Assembly: GCA_016281605.1 (NCBI GenBank)
Contig: JAEEJA010000016.1
Coordinates: forward strand, 1-64,000
Length of the DNA: 64,000 nt
Origin: Lachnospiraceae bacterium
Lineage (GTDB): Bacteria > Bacillota > Clostridia > Lachnospirales > Lachnospiraceae
Direction: 5' to 3'
Shown: positions 34,589 to 44,290 of the stretch, piece after piece
Position numbering within the stretch: the first letter of the stretch is position 1
How the letters are laid out: each line of letters opens with the position of its first letter
Notes under the pieces: model-generated
Databases searched by the model: none
What the model was told of the DNA's origin: nothing
Seen by the model: the letters and a program-made list of their open reading frames with translations, nothing else
Translations under genes and position numbers: made by a program

Positions 34589-36145
34589 ATGATAATCAAA
34601 ATTGTTTTATTGGTGGTTTTCTTTACAGTTTTTATATCGGTTGGTATAGCATGTCGCAAGAAAAGTACAGATGTTAATGGATTTGTACTCGGTGGAAGAA
34701 GCGTAGGACCTTGGCTTACAGCTTTTGCCTTCGGTACATCTTACTTCTCAGCTGTTATCTTCGTAGGTTATGCAGGTCAGTTTGGTTGGAGCTTCGGAGT
34801 TGCATCTACATGGATAGGACTTGGCAATGCTTTTATTGGTTCGCTACTTGCATGGGTTATCCTGGGAAGGCGTACAAGAATCATGACACAGCACCTTGAA
34901 GCTAAGACTATGCCTGAGTTTTTTGGAAAAAGATATAATTCAGAAGCGTTAAAAATTACAGCTTCATTTATAACTTTTATATTCCTTATTCCGTATACGG
35001 CTTCACTTTTCAATGGTCTTTCAAGACTTTTTAAGATGGCCTTTGATGTCGATTATGCAGTCTGCGTTATAGTTATGGCTTTACTTACAGCAATTTACGT
35101 AATTATCGGTGGTTACATGGCTACAGCAATTAATGACTTTATACAGGGGATCGTAATGCTTGTGGGTATAGTTGCGGTTATACTTTCGGTTCTCAGTAAA
35201 AACGGCGGTTTCATGGAATCCATGAGGGCTATGTCTAAGATTCCTTCGGATGTTATGGATGGCGCTTATACTTCATTTTTAGGACCTGATCCAATGTATC
35301 TAATAGTGGTTGTGCTTCTTACATCTCTTGGTACTTGGGGACTTCCTCAGATGGTTGGTAAGTTTTACGCTATTGAAAATGAAAAAGCAATAAAGAAGGG
35401 CACATTTATCTCAACATTTTTCGCTATTATAGTTGCAGGCGGATGCTACTTCCTCGGTGGTTTCGGAAGACTCTTTACCACACAGGCAGAGGTTGATGCC
35501 AATGGTTTCGATAGTATCGTTCCTTCCATGCTTTCGGGACTTTCAGATGTACTTATAGGAGTTGTGCTTATACTTGTGCTTTCAGCATCCATGTCAACTC
35601 TATCTTCACTTGTTCTTACATCAAGCTCTACGCTTACACTTGATTTCCTTTCAGGATTTAAGAAGGAAGGATTCAGTGAAAAGAAGAAAATGCTTTATAT
35701 GCGTATGTTCGTAGCACTTTTCATAGTATTATCGGCTGTAATTGCTATAGTACAGGCTAAGTCAAGAGTTACATTTATAGCTCAGCTCATGGGTATATCA
35801 TGGGGAGCGCTTTCAGGTTCATTTTTAGCACCATTCATGTACGGTATGTACTGGAAGAAGACAACTAAGGCTTCGGTTGTTGTGAGCTTTTTATTTGGAA
35901 CTGTTGTTATGATAATTCAGCTTTGCATATCTCTTGGCTGGATAAGTGTAAGCGGTCCGGTTCTTGGATTTATATTTAAGAATTCTCTTTACTCAGGAGT
36001 ATTTTGTATGGTTTCAGGAATTATAATTGTTCCTATAGTGAGTATGCTTACGCAGAGTCAGAAGCCGGCTGATGTTGATAAGATGTTTGAGTGCTTTGAA
36101 GCTAAGGTGCTCGTTCCTGCAAGAGATTCTCTTAAAGATGAGTAG
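34589..36145 (+). CDS. sodium/solute symporter (SSS family)
   Basis: A 518-residue polytopic protein with about 13 membrane segments. Features of the family: GFVLGGRSVGPWLTAFAFGT near the N-terminus, YAGQFGWSFG, LSASMSTLSSLVLTSSSTLT in the middle (the Na+ site region) and MGISWGALSGSFLAPFMYG. SSS members carry proline, pantothenate, sugars or other solutes with Na+; the substrate cannot be read here. ATG at 34589 has GGAGGAAG upstream. A TTG 12 bases upstream would add four residues and is not favoured. No promoter is visible between it and the tRNA terminator. Confidence 0.92.
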   Translation: MIIKIVLLVVFFTVFISVGIACRKKSTDVNGFVLGGRSVGPWLTAFAFGTSYFSAVIFVGYAGQFGWSFGVASTWIGLGNAFIGSLLAWVILGRRTRIMTQHLEAKTMPEFFGKRYNSEALKITASFITFIFLIPYTASLFNGLSRLFKMAFDVDYAVCVIVMALLTAIYVIIGGYMATAINDFIQGIVMLVGIVAVILSVLSKNGGFMESMRAMSKIPSDVMDGAYTSFLGPDPMYLIVVVLLTSLGTWGLPQMVGKFYAIENEKAIKKGTFISTFFAIIVAGGCYFLGGFGRLFTTQAEVDANGFDSIVPSMLSGLSDVLIGVVLILVLSASMSTLSSLVLTSSSTLTLDFLSGFKKEGFSEKKKMLYMRMFVALFIVLSAVIAIVQAKSRVTFIAQLMGISWGALSGSFLAPFMYGMYWKKTTKASVVVSFLFGTVVMIIQLCISLGWISVSGPVLGFIFKNSLYSGVFCMVSGIIIVPIVSMLTQSQKPADVDKMFECFEAKVLVPARDSLKDE

Positions 36146-36177
36146 TAGAACTGTTTTATAAATATAATAATTTTCAT

Positions 36178-36209
36178 AAAAGCAGAGGGATATACACCTC
36201 TGCTTTTTT
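36178..36209 (+). terminator. terminator after the symporter gene
   Basis: AAAGCAGAGG and CCTCTGCTTT form a 10-bp stem with loop GATATACA, followed by Ts. Confidence 0.93.
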
Positions 36210-36383
36210 AGATACAACAACAATTCAATACGAAAATATGCAAAAATCATAAAAGTCAATATCCTAAAATATAATAGTCTGTTTTATGCATAGGGGTTTC
36301 TTTTGTGTTTAAAAAATGGTAAAATTTCCATCATATAGAGTTGATTATGATTGTTGCACATCCACATCAAAGAGGAGATTAAA

Positions 36384-37199
36384 GTGATAAGATTGGATAA
36401 ATATCTGGCTGCTTCCCACATAGGAAGCAGAAGTGAAGTGAAAAAGCTTATAAAAAAGGGTCTGGTTAAGGTTGATGAAAAAATCATAACCACACCTGAG
36501 CTTAAAGTCGATCCGGGCAGGGACAAAGTATACGTACAGGGAAAACCGGTTAATTACAAGGAACATAGGTATTACATGCTAAATAAGCCTGAAAATACGG
36601 TAAGTGCCAATGAAGATAATCTTCATAGGACAGTTTTTGATTGCCTTAACGTAGAAGGAAAGGATAAGCTTTTTTGTGTGGGAAGGCTTGATATAGACAC
36701 CAGAGGACTTCTTATAATAACAGATGACGGAGAACTTTCACATCGTCTCACATCCCCTGTATCTCATGTGGCAAAGACTTACACAGCAATAGTTTTAGGA
36801 GAAGTCACAGAGGATGATGTAGAAAGCTTTGAAAGAGGGATAAGTATAACTGAGGAAGGTGCTCTTATAGATTTAAAGCCTGCCGGACTTGAATTGAAAG
36901 AGTATATATATTATAATGATATCTCGTCCGATAAAAGAAAGATAGTGGATGAAAGATATAAAATGCGATTTAAGTCAGACCCTCTCGACAATCCTAAAGT
37001 GAGTCTTATAAATCTCACAATAACCGAAGGTAAATTTCATCAGGTGAAGAGAATGTTTGAAAAGATTGGCAAATATGTCTTATATCTAGAGAGAATCAGT
37101 ATGGGAAAGCTTACTCTGGATAAAGCGCTTTCCTATGGAGATTACAGAGAGCTTACGGATGATGAGATAAGCTTACTCAGAGACAATTCTCGTGACTAA
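36384..37199 (+). CDS. 16S rRNA pseudouridine synthase (RsuA family)
   Basis: A 271-residue protein with an N-terminal S4 RNA-binding domain (RLDKYLAASHIGSRSEVKKLIKKG) and the RsuA/RluB/E/F catalytic domain. GRLDIDTRGLLIITDDGELSHRL holds the catalytic Asp. FHQVKRMFEKIGKYVLYLER matches the C-terminal family pattern. GTG at 36384 with AGAGGAG upstream is the start; an in-frame ATG at 36351 lacks a ribosome site and adds a tail not seen in the family. Likely modifies 16S rRNA or the 23S equivalent. Confidence 0.92.
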   Translation: MIRLDKYLAASHIGSRSEVKKLIKKGLVKVDEKIITTPELKVDPGRDKVYVQGKPVNYKEHRYYMLNKPENTVSANEDNLHRTVFDCLNVEGKDKLFCVGRLDIDTRGLLIITDDGELSHRLTSPVSHVAKTYTAIVLGEVTEDDVESFERGISITEEGALIDLKPAGLELKEYIYYNDISSDKRKIVDERYKMRFKSDPLDNPKVSLINLTITEGKFHQVKRMFEKIGKYVLYLERISMGKLTLDKALSYGDYRELTDDEISLLRDNSRD

Positions 37200-37221
37200 T
37201 TCTCGAAAAAAATATAAAAAA

Positions 37222-37266
37222 GCTGAGACAATTCAGATGAAGTTCCTCAGCATTAAAAACTTCATC
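37222..37266 (+). promoter_or_regulatory. predicted H-type pseudoknot upstream of a secreted-protein gene
   Basis: GCTGAG (37222-37227) pairs with CTCAGC (37246-37251), and GATGAAGTT (37236-37244) with AACTTCATC (37258-37266), interleaved. The loop between is AT-rich and GGAGG follows directly at 37269. It could gate translation of the secreted protein. The structure is predicted from complementarity only. Confidence 0.6.
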
Positions 37267-37284
37267 ATGGAGGAAAGAAGTAAA

Positions 37285-38088
37285 ATGAATTCAAAAAAAA
37301 TTATAAAAAAACCACTTGCTGTTTTTATGGGAGCCTGCGTACTTTGCAGTGCATTTGGCTCCGGATTGGATTTAAATAAAAGTAATCCCGCAAAGGCAGA
37401 GGTTAATGTATCTACACCTGTAATGGTTATGAATCCCGTGACAGAAGGTAAGATAAATGAGGGATTTAAAACAGAAACCTATACTGCTGCAGGTGATAAA
37501 AAGATTAAATTTAAAATCAAGGATTTATCTATAGTAAATGATTCGAAACAGGGATATAAAAAGATTACTTTTTCAGCAAAGTTTATCAGAGTATGGAAGC
37601 CTTCAAAAAAGGATGTAAAGAAGTGCGCAAAGAAAAAATCCTACAGATATGGAGGATTTGTGAGTGTTGCGGATTATTTTGACGGTAAGTGTCTTGAAGC
37701 AAATAATGATAAGAACATAAAGGTGGAAAGTGTTAAAGGAAGGTCTTCTAATAAAAAGACTTATAAAGATAATTTCGGACATAAGGTAACTCTATGGGAT
37801 CAGAAGATTAAGTTTACCATAACCTGCCCAAGTGCTTATGTGAATTCTAAGTGGGGTTCCGGAATTGTGCTTCTCTACGGTGGACTTCCAAAGAAGAGCA
37901 ATAATGCTGATAAAGCATACTGGGAGGGAAGTGCTTCATTTGCCGATACATCTTACTATAAGGATTACAAGGATAGAGTAAGAAGTATGCATCTAAGCTG
38001 GGATACAGCTGCAGCTATTCCTGCGACACAAACAGCGGTCTCTACTGCGACACCGGCCCCTGCCTCAGGTAGTACAGTTTTAGCTTAA
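37285..38088 (+). CDS. secreted protein of unknown function
   Basis: A 267-residue protein with a Sec signal peptide: basic MNSKKIIKKP, hydrophobic core LAVFMGACVLCSAFGS, and likely cleavage near AKAEV at about residue 37. The mature part is Lys-rich and beta-rich, ending in a Thr/Pro/Ala/Ser-rich tail (ATPAPASGSTVLA). No domain is recognised. The frame opens upstream at 37192, but the ATG at 37285 has GGAGG and a clean signal peptide. It is the next gene after the pseudouridine synthase, with the pseudoknot between. Confidence 0.8.
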   Translation: MNSKKIIKKPLAVFMGACVLCSAFGSGLDLNKSNPAKAEVNVSTPVMVMNPVTEGKINEGFKTETYTAAGDKKIKFKIKDLSIVNDSKQGYKKITFSAKFIRVWKPSKKDVKKCAKKKSYRYGGFVSVADYFDGKCLEANNDKNIKVESVKGRSSNKKTYKDNFGHKVTLWDQKIKFTITCPSAYVNSKWGSGIVLLYGGLPKKSNNADKAYWEGSASFADTSYYKDYKDRVRSMHLSWDTAAAIPATQTAVSTATPAPASGSTVLA

Positions 38089-38220
38089 GCCGGAGAAATT
38101 CCTTACCTCTAAGCTAAAGCCTAGATGGAGGTATTTACAAACTGTAATCAGTCGAACTTATTTCACGATGATTTTTATGGGAAAATAAGTCAAATCAAAT
38201 AATAAAAAATGGAGAAAAGA

Positions 38221-39465
38221 ATGAACAAAAAAGATATACTTGAGATAAAGAAAAGAATGAAAAAAGAAGGCAATACATTTACCAGACTTTGCGGATGCTA
38301 TGTAAACGGAGAGAGAGAAAAGGTAGTTGATTTTGCCTATCCTTTTTGGGATATAGATGAAGAAGCAAAGTATAAGTACTTAGAAATTGCCAATAAGACC
38401 CTGTCCGGAAAACTGGACAATAACCTCTTGGAGTTGGAATTTAGTATGGAGGAAGAGCAAGAGGGAGATTGTTATAAGCTGCTTATGGCATTAAGAGAAT
38501 CAAAGCTAAAGGATGAAGGTCTTGTAAATGCTTTTTATGATCGTGTTATAGAAACCTGTGGAATAGCGGGGAATTATCTTATATTACTTTATCATGATAT
38601 TTACGATGTTCCTCTTAAAACATCTGACAACATGAAGCTTGACGATTCAGAGGAAATCTATGAGTACATAATCGGAGCTATCTGCCCTGTGGCTCTTTCA
38701 AAGGCAGGTCTTGGTTATAATGATGACGTAAATAATATCTCTATGCTAAAAAGAAATTGGACAGTAGGCGCCTGTGTTTCAGGTTTTACATTTCCGTGCT
38801 TTACAGAAAGAAGCGCAGATGTTCATGCTGTTATGGTTTATACAAAGGATGTTAAGAATCCTATGCATGCCTTTTGGGAAAATGGACTTGGCGCAAACGG
38901 AGCACTTACATCTACCGAAAAAAGAACTGCATTTAACAATATGATAAAGCAGGGAATAGCAGGTGAGGAAAATGATCCGGAAAATGCCATTATCAATATG
39001 CAGGGAGCAATTAAAGAGATAATCGATATTGCTAAGGATGCAGAAGGTGAGGATGTAGAAGTATATCTCACTCCTAAGCAGGTATCGGGAGCTCTTTCTA
39101 ATTGCGGTATAAGTGAAGAGAAAGCAGAAAGTATAGCAGAAAAGTACGAAGAGTATTTTTCAGATGATGAAGTTATGGCTTCAGAGCTTATTGATGAAAA
39201 AGCTCTTCGAGAAAGTGAAATTCGAAACGAACGTAGAAAGCTCATGAAAGAAATAGATGAGCTTAATGAGCAGAATGAGCATCTCATGGAAGTTACTGAT
39301 CCTGTAAAGTATGGTGAATCGGATAATCCTAAAGTTATCTTAAGAGTTAGCGATGAAAAGGCTGAGATTATAAGGACAACGGATGTAGAAGGTGTTCCGT
39401 GTATCCTGATTCCCCTTGACGAGGATGATGAGACAATTATTAACGGAAGAACCGTAAAGATGTAA
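38221..39465 (+). CDS. DUF4317 protein
   Basis: A soluble 414-residue protein with the family N-terminus MNKKDILEIKKRMKKEGNTFTRLCGCYVNG. DUF4317 is common in Lachnospiraceae and other Clostridia; its function is unknown. No signal peptide or membrane helix. Start: ATG 38221 has GGAG six bases upstream and matches the family start, so an in-frame ATG 12 bases upstream is ignored. It lies between the secreted protein and a DMT transporter. Confidence 0.9.
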   Translation: MNKKDILEIKKRMKKEGNTFTRLCGCYVNGEREKVVDFAYPFWDIDEEAKYKYLEIANKTLSGKLDNNLLELEFSMEEEQEGDCYKLLMALRESKLKDEGLVNAFYDRVIETCGIAGNYLILLYHDIYDVPLKTSDNMKLDDSEEIYEYIIGAICPVALSKAGLGYNDDVNNISMLKRNWTVGACVSGFTFPCFTERSADVHAVMVYTKDVKNPMHAFWENGLGANGALTSTEKRTAFNNMIKQGIAGEENDPENAIINMQGAIKEIIDIAKDAEGEDVEVYLTPKQVSGALSNCGISEEKAESIAEKYEEYFSDDEVMASELIDEKALRESEIRNERRKLMKEIDELNEQNEHLMEVTDPVKYGESDNPKVILRVSDEKAEIIRTTDVEGVPCILIPLDEDDETIINGRTVKM

Positions 39466-39532
39466 ACATTTAACCTGGTCGAGGTCTAAGCTTCGACTGA
39501 GTTTTGATTGAGTGTTTTGAGGTATGGATGTG

Positions 39533-40498
39533 ATGAGTGAAGAGGCAAACAATAAAGAAATTAAAAAGAAAAATGCTATTAAAATATCTGCAGAAGCGCT
39601 CAAAAAAGAAGGAGAGGGTATAGATAGCGGAAATACTGATAATCTGAAGAAGGGTATCATATGTATATTATTGGCAGCCCTGGGCTTTTCTCTCATGACA
39701 TTTTTCGTAAGGCTTTCAGGTGACCTGCCTACTATGCAAAAGGTATTTTTTAGAAATGCAGTAGCCGCAGTTCTTGCCTTTGTAACCCTTATACAAACTC
39801 CGGATAAATTTAAAATAAAAAAGGGGAGTGCTCCGGGACTTCTTATGAGATGTATATTTGGTACATCCGGCATGATCTGTAACTTCTGGGCTATAGACAG
39901 GATAGGTATTGCAGACGCTAATATGCTAAATAAATTATCACCTTTTTTTGCAATCATAATGTCTATATTTATATTAAAAGAAAAGCCAAATAAATTTGAA
40001 ATCGGTACGGTTTTAGTTGCATTTACAGGGGCTCTTTTTATCATAAAGCCATCTACCGGATTTGCAAGTATCCCTGCGCTGGTTGGATTATATGGAGGAT
40101 TCGGAGCAGGAACCGCATATACATTTGTTAGAAAACTAGGTCAGCAGGGGGAGCGTACTCCTGTCATTGTCTTTTGCTTTTCTATGTTTTCATCTCTTAT
40201 AACAATACCCTTTCTGATAATTAATTATCATCCCATGTCTCTTCATCAGTGGGTTTACCTGGTTTTGGCTGGTTGCGGAGCGGCACTCGGACAGCTGTGT
40301 ATAACATCTGCATATAAATTTGCGCCTGCTAAGGAAATCTCGGTATATGATTATTCACAGGTTATCTTTGCTGCAATTTTAGGAATTTTATTCTTAGGAG
40401 AAATTCCGGATTTTCTTAGTATTATAGGATATATTGTAATAATCGGGACAGCTGTTTTTAAGTGGTACATAGGAAATAAAAGAGATTCAACAGGTTGA
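39533..40498 (+). CDS. EamA/DMT-family transporter
   Basis: A 321-residue protein with ten predicted membrane helices in two EamA repeats: KGIICILLAALGFSLMTFFV near residue 35 and AGCGAALGQLCITSAYKFAP near 240. Members export metabolites such as amino acids or carry drugs and nucleotide sugars; the substrate is not evident. A cytosolic charged N-terminus of about 35 residues precedes the first helix. ATG 39533 is better placed after GAGG than ATG 39524, but either is possible. Confidence 0.9.
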   Translation: MSEEANNKEIKKKNAIKISAEALKKEGEGIDSGNTDNLKKGIICILLAALGFSLMTFFVRLSGDLPTMQKVFFRNAVAAVLAFVTLIQTPDKFKIKKGSAPGLLMRCIFGTSGMICNFWAIDRIGIADANMLNKLSPFFAIIMSIFILKEKPNKFEIGTVLVAFTGALFIIKPSTGFASIPALVGLYGGFGAGTAYTFVRKLGQQGERTPVIVFCFSMFSSLITIPFLIINYHPMSLHQWVYLVLAGCGAALGQLCITSAYKFAPAKEISVYDYSQVIFAAILGILFLGEIPDFLSIIGYIVIIGTAVFKWYIGNKRDSTG

Positions 40499-40605
40499 CA
40501 ATTATTAAAAAAATCATTAAACTATTGATTTATGCTAAATGAATATTGATGAATTAAGAATCTGCTATATTTTAAGAAAAGCAGTTTTTAGGAATGGAGG
40601 TAGCT

Positions 40606-42594
40606 ATGGAAGAGAAAAAGAAATATTATTTAACTACAGCAATTGCATATACATCCGGAAAACCTCATATAGGAAACACCTACGAGATAGTTCTTGCGGA
40701 CGCAATAGTAAGATATAAGAGATTTTTAGGTTACGATGTTAGATTTCAGACAGGAACAGACGAGCATGGTCAAAAGATAGAGAATAAGGCTATGGAAGCC
40801 GGGATTACACCGAAGCAGCTTGTGGACAGCGTGTCGGGAGAGATAAAAAGAATATGGGATCTTATGAATACTTCTTATGATAAATTTATAAGAACAACAG
40901 ATGATTATCATGAGAAACAGATTCAAAAGATTTTCAAGAAGCTGTATGATCAGGGAGATATATATAAAGGTACTTATGAGGGAATGTACTGTACCCCTTG
41001 TGAATCGTTCTTCACTTCATCTCAATTAGTGGATGGAAAATGTCCGGATTGTGGTCGTGAAGTGCAACCTATGAAGGAAGAAGCTTACTTCTTAAAGCTT
41101 AGTAAATATCAGGACAGACTTATGGAGCATATCAATAGTCATCCTGAGTTTATACAGCCTGAATCAAGGAAGAATGAAATGGTTAATAATTTCCTGAAGC
41201 CGGGACTTCAGGATTTGTGTGTATCCAGAACATCCTTCAAATGGGGGATTCCGGTGGATTTTGATCCCGGGCATATAGTGTATGTTTGGATTGATGCACT
41301 TTCTAACTATATTACCGGACTTGGCTATGATGTAGACGGCAATAATTCAAAAGATGAGAATGGAACTGATCTATATGAGAAATTCTGGCCTGCTGATCTA
41401 CACCTTATAGGAAAGGATATCTTAAGATTTCATACCATATACTGGCCAATTATGCTTATGGCACTTGATCTGCCTCTTCCTAAGCAGGTATTTGGACATC
41501 CCTGGCTTATACAGAGTGATGGTAAGATGAGTAAATCCAAGGGTAATGTTATCTATGCTGATAACTTAGTGGATGTTTTTGGGGTAGATGCTGTCCGGTA
41601 TTTTGTTCTTCATGAGATGCCTTTTGAAAGTGATGGTGTGGTAAGCTGGGAACTGATATGTGAAAGAAATAACTCAGACCTTGCCAATACTCTGGGAAAT
41701 CTTGTTAACAGGGTTATATCCATGACCAACAAGTATCTTGGCGGTGTTGCAGCAAATAAGGGCGTAAGTGAAGAAGTTGATGAAAATCTCAAAGAGACTA
41801 TATTAGCTGCTCCTGTTGCAGTAGAGAAAAAGATGGATGAGCTTAGAGTTGCAGATGCAATTACTGAGATTTTCAATGTATTTAAGCGCTGTAATAAGTA
41901 TATTGATGAAACAGAGCCTTGGATTCTTGGCAAGGATGAAGCTAAGAAGGATAGACTATCCACAGTTCTTTATAATCTTATAGAAGGTATAACTATAGGT
42001 GCGTCGCTTCTTTCTGCTTTTATGCCGGAGACTGCTGTAAAAATTGCTGACCAGTTAGGCGTGAGTTTAAGAGCAAGTGATGAGCTTTCTTCATTTGGAC
42101 TTAATAAAGATGATAATAAGGTAACACAAAAACCTGAAATTCTATTTGCAAGACTTGATGTGGAAGAAGTGCTTGCTAAAGCAGAAGAGTTTTCACCAAA
42201 GACAGAGAGTGAAAAAAGTGATGATGAAAGTACACAGGACGAAGCACTCATAGATATTCCTAAAAAGGATGAAGTCAGTATAGAAGACTTCTTTAAGATG
42301 CAGTTTCAGGTAGGACAGATAGTGGATTGTAAGGCTGTTGAAAAGTCTAAGAAGCTTTTATGTTCACAGGTTCGTATAGGCTCTGAGATCAGACAGATAG
42401 TGTCCGGAATAAGAAAGTACTATACTCCGGAAGAGATGATTGGTAAGAAGGTTATGGTTATTACAAATCTTAAACCGGCTCGCCTTGCAGGTCTCCTTTC
42501 AGAGGGGATGATACTTTGTGCTGAAGATGCAGATGGAAATCTTAGCCTCATGACTCCTGAGAAAGATATGCCATCAGGAGCTGAAATCTGCTGA
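40606..42594 (+). CDS. metG: methionyl-tRNA synthetase
   Basis: Class I synthetase charging tRNA-Met. HIGN within GKPHIGNTYE is the HIGH motif, KMSKSKGN is the KMSKS loop, and CTPC and CPDC are the zinc knuckle cysteines. The C-terminal 110 residues (EDFFKMQFQVGQIVDCKAVE onward) are a tRNA-binding OB domain. A low-complexity acidic linker (about 530-555) joins them. The 662-residue length is normal. GGAGG precedes ATG 40606; an earlier in-frame ATG overlaps that ribosome site. Confidence 0.97.
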   Translation: MEEKKKYYLTTAIAYTSGKPHIGNTYEIVLADAIVRYKRFLGYDVRFQTGTDEHGQKIENKAMEAGITPKQLVDSVSGEIKRIWDLMNTSYDKFIRTTDDYHEKQIQKIFKKLYDQGDIYKGTYEGMYCTPCESFFTSSQLVDGKCPDCGREVQPMKEEAYFLKLSKYQDRLMEHINSHPEFIQPESRKNEMVNNFLKPGLQDLCVSRTSFKWGIPVDFDPGHIVYVWIDALSNYITGLGYDVDGNNSKDENGTDLYEKFWPADLHLIGKDILRFHTIYWPIMLMALDLPLPKQVFGHPWLIQSDGKMSKSKGNVIYADNLVDVFGVDAVRYFVLHEMPFESDGVVSWELICERNNSDLANTLGNLVNRVISMTNKYLGGVAANKGVSEEVDENLKETILAAPVAVEKKMDELRVADAITEIFNVFKRCNKYIDETEPWILGKDEAKKDRLSTVLYNLIEGITIGASLLSAFMPETAVKIADQLGVSLRASDELSSFGLNKDDNKVTQKPEILFARLDVEEVLAKAEEFSPKTESEKSDDESTQDEALIDIPKKDEVSIEDFFKMQFQVGQIVDCKAVEKSKKLLCSQVRIGSEIRQIVSGIRKYYTPEEMIGKKVMVITNLKPARLAGLLSEGMILCAEDADGNLSLMTPEKDMPSGAEIC

Positions 42595-42630
42595 TTTTTA
42601 GGACGTATTATTGATATACGATATATTAAT

Positions 42631-42674
42631 AAAAGCCATTGAAAAGCTAACATCGACTTTTCAATGGCTTTTTT
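42631..42674. terminator. bidirectional terminator between metG and the ABC operon
   Basis: AAAGCCATTGAAAAG and CTTTTCAATGGCTTT form a perfect 15-bp stem with T-runs on the plus strand (TTTTTTA) and on the minus strand (TTTTATT). It can end both converging units. Confidence 0.93.
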
Positions 42675-42705
42675 AGGTTATAAAAAGCTTTGGATATAAG
42701 CTTTT

Positions 42706-43548
42706 TTATGTTAAGTTCAACTTCTTATCAAGGATTTTTGTACATATGAAGGTGAAAAGAACAGATATAAGCAAGTTAAGGCAAAGTGCAAATATACTTA
42801 CACCCAAAAAGAAACCTTCAGGATTACGAACCATAAACTCGTTCAAAGAGTCTGAGGTATTGGATAATACTGCGGTCATAACAAATGAAAAAACACTTGA
42901 TAATATCTGCAATATAGTTGTATAAGCGATATAAGTAACTATTGACATAATAATCTTATGAGTATTATTGGTCTGTCCTATGGCTACACAACAGTAATAT
43001 GTTGCAACATTTGCATATTGCTGGACTATAAGTGCAAGAATTATTATTATAAATCCTACTATTACCGAAACAGGGAAGTCCTCGAGTTTTAATTCGTGTA
43101 AGAAGAAGTTTTTTATGGAACTGATAATTTCCATGGAAGTATCATGATGACATATAAATAAGTAAATTAACGAAGAAATAAAAACAAAGACAAGTGATAT
43201 ACAACTATATAAGAATCCGGTTATCATCTTTCCTGTTACTATTATACTTCTTTTTACCGGAAGAGTATGTGTTAAGTAGCCTTCATTTCCTGCTACCGAT
43301 CTGTAAAAGCATACAGTTGATAAAATCGGTGATATAGCTATTATAAGTATCATACCTATAAACATGAGTACATCTGTAAGAGTGGTAAATACAGGGATGA
43401 TTCCGTATGCTTTGACATGATTTGGAATCTGGCTGTTTACAAGGTTCATAAGTGCATCGAGTATAACAAGTGCACCAAAAACCAGATAAGTTGGTATGAA
43501 TAATTTGGACATTGCTTTAAAATCGTGTTTTATAACCTTACCTAACAT
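42706..43548 (-). CDS. ABC transporter permease
   Basis: A 280-residue six-helix membrane protein (MLGKVIKHDFKAMSKLFIPT start) of the ABC-2 type, paired with the upstream ATPase whose end it overlaps by seven bases. With the YtrA-type regulator in front, it resembles YtrBCDE/BcrAB-like drug, peptide or lipid exporters. The substrate is unknown. Confidence 0.88.
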   Translation of the reverse strand: MLGKVIKHDFKAMSKLFIPTYLVFGALVILDALMNLVNSQIPNHVKAYGIIPVFTTLTDVLMFIGMILIIAISPILSTVCFYRSVAGNEGYLTHTLPVKRSIIVTGKMITGFLYSCISLVFVFISSLIYLFICHHDTSMEIISSIKNFFLHELKLEDFPVSVIVGFIIIILALIVQQYANVATYYCCVAIGQTNNTHKIIMSIVTYIAYTTILQILSSVFSFVMTAVLSNTSDSLNEFMVRNPEGFFLGVSIFALCLNLLISVLFTFICTKILDKKLNLT

Positions 43549-44240
43549 CTAAACACCTCCCTAAATGTAGCATCCACACTTTGATTATATGTAGATCTTA
43601 TATTTTCAACAGAGTTATACATGGCGATATTACCTTCTCTTAAGAAAAGAGCATCATCCAGAACATTTTCTATATCTGCGATAAGATGAGTAGATATTAT
43701 GATACTGGCGTCTCTGTTGTAATTTGAAATAATAGTAGAGAGTATATAATCTCTTGCAGCAGGATCAACACCGGCTATAGGCTCGTCAAGGATGTAAAGC
43801 TTAGCTTTGCGACTCATGACCATTATAAGTTGAACCTTTTCTATAGTGCCCTTGGAAAGCTTCTTTATCTTATCGCTAGGATTTATGTGAAGGTTTCCAA
43901 GAAGGTTAAGTGCTGTATTTCTGTCGAAGTCTTCGTAAAAGTCTTCGTATAAATCAATAAGTTCCGTGACCTTCATCCAGTCATTAAAGTAAGGTTTGTC
44001 GGGAAGGTAGGAAATGATTTTTTTAGAATTAACTCCGGGAGCTTCTCCGTTTATCAGTACCTGGCCGCTTGTAGGGGATATAAGTGAATTGATTATCTTT
44101 ATCAAAGTGGTTTTTCCGCTTCCGTTTGGACCGAGTAATCCGACTATTCTTCCCGGCATAACCTGGAAGGATATATCATTAAGAGCTATATTTCGGCCAA
44201 AACTCTTGGTTAGATGGTTCACAACTAATAATTGTTCCAT
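43542..44240 (-). CDS. ABC transporter ATP-binding protein
   Basis: A 232-residue NBD with Walker A GPNGSGKTTL, the signature-like LSKGTIEKVQ, Walker B LYILDEPIAGVDP and H-loop STHL. The signature region departs from LSGGQ but is read as intact (LSKGTIEK). It lies between the GntR regulator and the permease. ATG with AAGGAGA upstream on the minus strand. Confidence 0.92.
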   Translation of the reverse strand: MEQLLVVNHLTKSFGRNIALNDISFQVMPGRIVGLLGPNGSGKTTLIKIINSLISPTSGQVLINGEAPGVNSKKIISYLPDKPYFNDWMKVTELIDLYEDFYEDFDRNTALNLLGNLHINPSDKIKKLSKGTIEKVQLIMVMSRKAKLYILDEPIAGVDPAARDYILSTIISNYNRDASIIISTHLIADIENVLDDALFLREGNIAMYNSVENIRSTYNQSVDATFREVFRC

Positions 44241-44290
44241 ATTTGTCTCCTTTTCTTTTTCATTTTCATTTTTGATTATTATCGATGATA

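Noticed and set aside
37222..37266. preQ1-I riboswitch
   Set aside because: Interleaved stems are similar in form, but the conserved preQ1 core and A-rich tail sequence are not present.
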